Below are positions 62,597 to 64,000 of a stretch of 64,000 bases of DNA, piece after piece. This stretch comes from Pieris napi (taxonomy: Eukaryota; Arthropoda; Insecta; Lepidoptera; Pieridae), in contig NC_062245.1 in assembly GCF_905475465.1 (NCBI RefSeq), positions 8,680,001-8,744,000 of the forward strand, in the 5' to 3' direction. The notes beneath the pieces were generated by a model, which worked only from the letters and a program-made list of their open reading frames with translations, ran no database searches and was not told where the DNA came from. Made by a program: the position numbers and the translations under genes. How positions within the stretch are numbered: position 1 is the first letter of the stretch; the number at the start of each line of letters is the position of its first letter.

Positions 62597-64000
62597 TTTT
62601 TTTTTTTTTTTTTTTTTTATAGCCTCACGCAGAGCGTATTGCCACAGACAAAGGTAAGGAAAACGGAATAGTAAAGAAAATTAATTTTACACCGAATGAA
62701 CATTACATCGATAAAGGATAGGATCAGCAGGATATAAAACTATCTCTAATACAAAATACTACATTATGGAAAGGAACAGTAATTAATAAAATATATATCA
62801 TACAAAATACGATTTGTATACATATGTATTTATAATTTTATATTATTTACAGTAAGAAATAAACATAACTTTTTATATATATTATTATTTAAAGATGAAA
62901 GCAGAACAGGAACAGATGTAGGTAACGGGATACTAGAAGGATGAGAATGATCGAATAACATGGAGTGGTTATACCGGGGACAGGACAGAATGATATGGTT
63001 TAAATCACCAATATTCAGCCCACACTCACACATTTCACTATCAATAATATGAAATCTGGAAAGGTGGGCTGGGGTACACACATGGCCCAATCTCATACGA
63101 ATGAGAGACGATGTTTCCTTTTTATTAAATTTCATTTTAAAAAACCATGGCTTTAGTGGTATTGTGGGCTGTATACATGAAAAATATTTACCCTTAATTA
63201 AACTGGTCTGAATCCAAAGGTCAGTCCAAGATTGTCGAAGAAAAGAAGCAGGAAGTGAGGCCAAATCATGATAATAATTTTTATACGAGTTAGAATCGCC
63301 ATCCTTAACAGCTTCATTTGCTAGTTGGTCTGCTATGTCGTTACCAAAAATACCAGAATGTCCAGGTATCCAACCAAATGACACAGACAACCCCAATTGC
63401 TCACATTCATACAACAAACTCCTAATCTCAATAATGATAGGAAAAATTAATTTGTTTTTTAACGGATATTTTTGGAGAGCTTGAAGAGCACTAAGTGAAT
63501 CTGTGAATATGATGGATTTCTTAAGTTTCTTACTCAAAACTAATTTTAAAGCTTTAAATATACCGTAACATTCCCCTGTGAAGATTGAGGACTCTGGAGG
63601 AAACTTTATTTTTATTGTAGTTTTACTTTGTAAGTGAAATACTCCTATGCCTACATTACCAGACGAACCGTGTTTAGAGGCATCTGTAAATATGTAATTG
63701 TACTCATGGCAGTGTTGTTCACAGAAATAATTAAAAGTAATCCTTGCGTGGGAATCGCCCTTGTTTATACCAATATTGAATCTAATGTCTGGAGAAATAA
63801 TTAGAGATTCAAAGTTGGTTCCAAATAAAGGGTAAGTTGGTAAGGTATGAGTTGGAGCTTGAATATTGATAAATTTATTGAAGCTGACGATGAGACAAGG
63901 TGAAGATTTATTTGACCAGTACTTGGAAGATGTCAACAATTGAGATAGTTCTTGAAGCTTAGAACGGAGAGGATGGTTGGCATATTGAAGGGAGCGAAAT
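62597..64000 (-). mobile_element. 3' end of a non-LTR retrotransposon with RNase H, cut by window edge
   Basis: An ORF enters from the right edge and stays open to a stop at 62830. It holds an RNase H domain with its acidic residues in order: FTDASK, FTGECYGI, FTDSLSAL, and the WIPGHSGIFGNDIADQLANE motif. A C-terminal Cys/His segment follows (CTPAHLSRFH, MCECG, HIILSCPRY). About 210 bases of 3' UTR end in a 23-base T run at 62596-62618, which is the A tail on the minus strand. The RNase H and terminal Cys/His block fit the I/Jockey-type LINE clades. The reverse transcriptase should lie beyond the window. About 390 codons without a stop suggest a fairly young copy. It sits upstream of the ACOX3 start. 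Confidence 0.85.
62830..64000 (-). CDS. LINE ORF2, C-terminal RNase H part (5' partial)
   Basis: This is the open frame of the retrotransposon, read from the window edge (RSLQYANHPLRSKLQELSQL) to the TAA at 62830. The RNase H region probably spans the middle third. The end has a gag-knuckle-like Cys/His cluster. The start is not in the window. No frameshift or stop was seen, so this part could still encode protein. Confidence 0.8.
   Translation of the reverse strand, partial: FRSLQYANHPLRSKLQELSQLLTSSKYWSNKSSPCLIVSFNKFINIQAPTHTLPTYPLFGTNFESLIISPDIRFNIGINKGDSHARITFNYFCEQHCHEYNYIFTDASKHGSSGNVGIGVFHLQSKTTIKIKFPPESSIFTGECYGIFKALKLVLSKKLKKSIIFTDSLSALQALQKYPLKNKLIFPIIIEIRSLLYECEQLGLSVSFGWIPGHSGIFGNDIADQLANEAVKDGDSNSYKNYYHDLASLPASFLRQSWTDLWIQTSLIKGKYFSCIQPTIPLKPWFFKMKFNKKETSSLIRMRLGHVCTPAHLSRFHIIDSEMCECGLNIGDLNHIILSCPRYNHSMLFDHSHPSSIPLPTSVPVLLSSLNNNIYKKLCLFLTVNNIKL

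Overview
The window looks like AT-rich nuclear DNA of a moth or butterfly (Lepidoptera). The protein-coding genes have short GT..AG exons, and the many repeats are of types I associate with lepidopteran genomes: tRNA-derived SINEs, Helitron-like elements ending in CTAGT, LINE 3' tails, mariner and short hairpin elements. No prokaryotic-style operon, CRISPR array or confident tRNA/rRNA gene was seen. The order assignment is inference from repeat style and gene families, not from a database search.

Layout. Bases 1-35,000 are gene-poor, and I could not support any host gene there. They hold decayed LINE ends, SINEs, hairpin MITEs, two degenerate DNA transposons, a piggyBac-like deletion derivative, and one striking 1.93 kb element with two nearly identical 0.5 kb inverted arms (14590-16519). 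Bases 35,000-62,150 are gene-rich. They contain a CYB5D1-like gene (minus, 4 exons, 35360-39317), an RWDD4-like gene (minus, 4 exons, 40242-41645), an intronless Aurora A-type kinase (plus, 42258-43274), an ionotropic receptor most like IR21a (minus, 7 exons, 43650-49649), and a peroxisomal acyl-CoA oxidase of the ACOX3 type (minus, 13 exons, 50683-62123). The right edge (62597-64000) holds the 3' end of a non-LTR retrotransposon with an open RNase H region.

I built the gene models by hand from the sequence. In each multi-exon model every join uses GT..AG and keeps one reading frame: 280, 185, 714 and 698 codons for CYB5D1, RWDD4, IR and ACOX3. RWDD4 and Aurora are divergent across about 0.6 kb and may share a promoter region. 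Aurora and the receptor are convergent. The other genes appear functionally unrelated: a ciliary-type protein, a small RWD protein, a mitotic kinase, a chemo/thermosensory receptor and a fatty-acid beta-oxidation enzyme. This is ordinary eukaryotic gene neighbourhood, not a pathway cluster.

The introns are the landing ground for mobile DNA. Several short elements have precise ends and target duplications, including one MITE nested inside a SINE, one inside a LINE tail, and an intron of ACOX3 largely built of two MITEs. No clearly new gene system was found. The best candidates for something under-described are the long-arm inverted-repeat element, the hairpin family with CWG target sites, and the cysteine-rich insertion in the CYB5D1-like protein.
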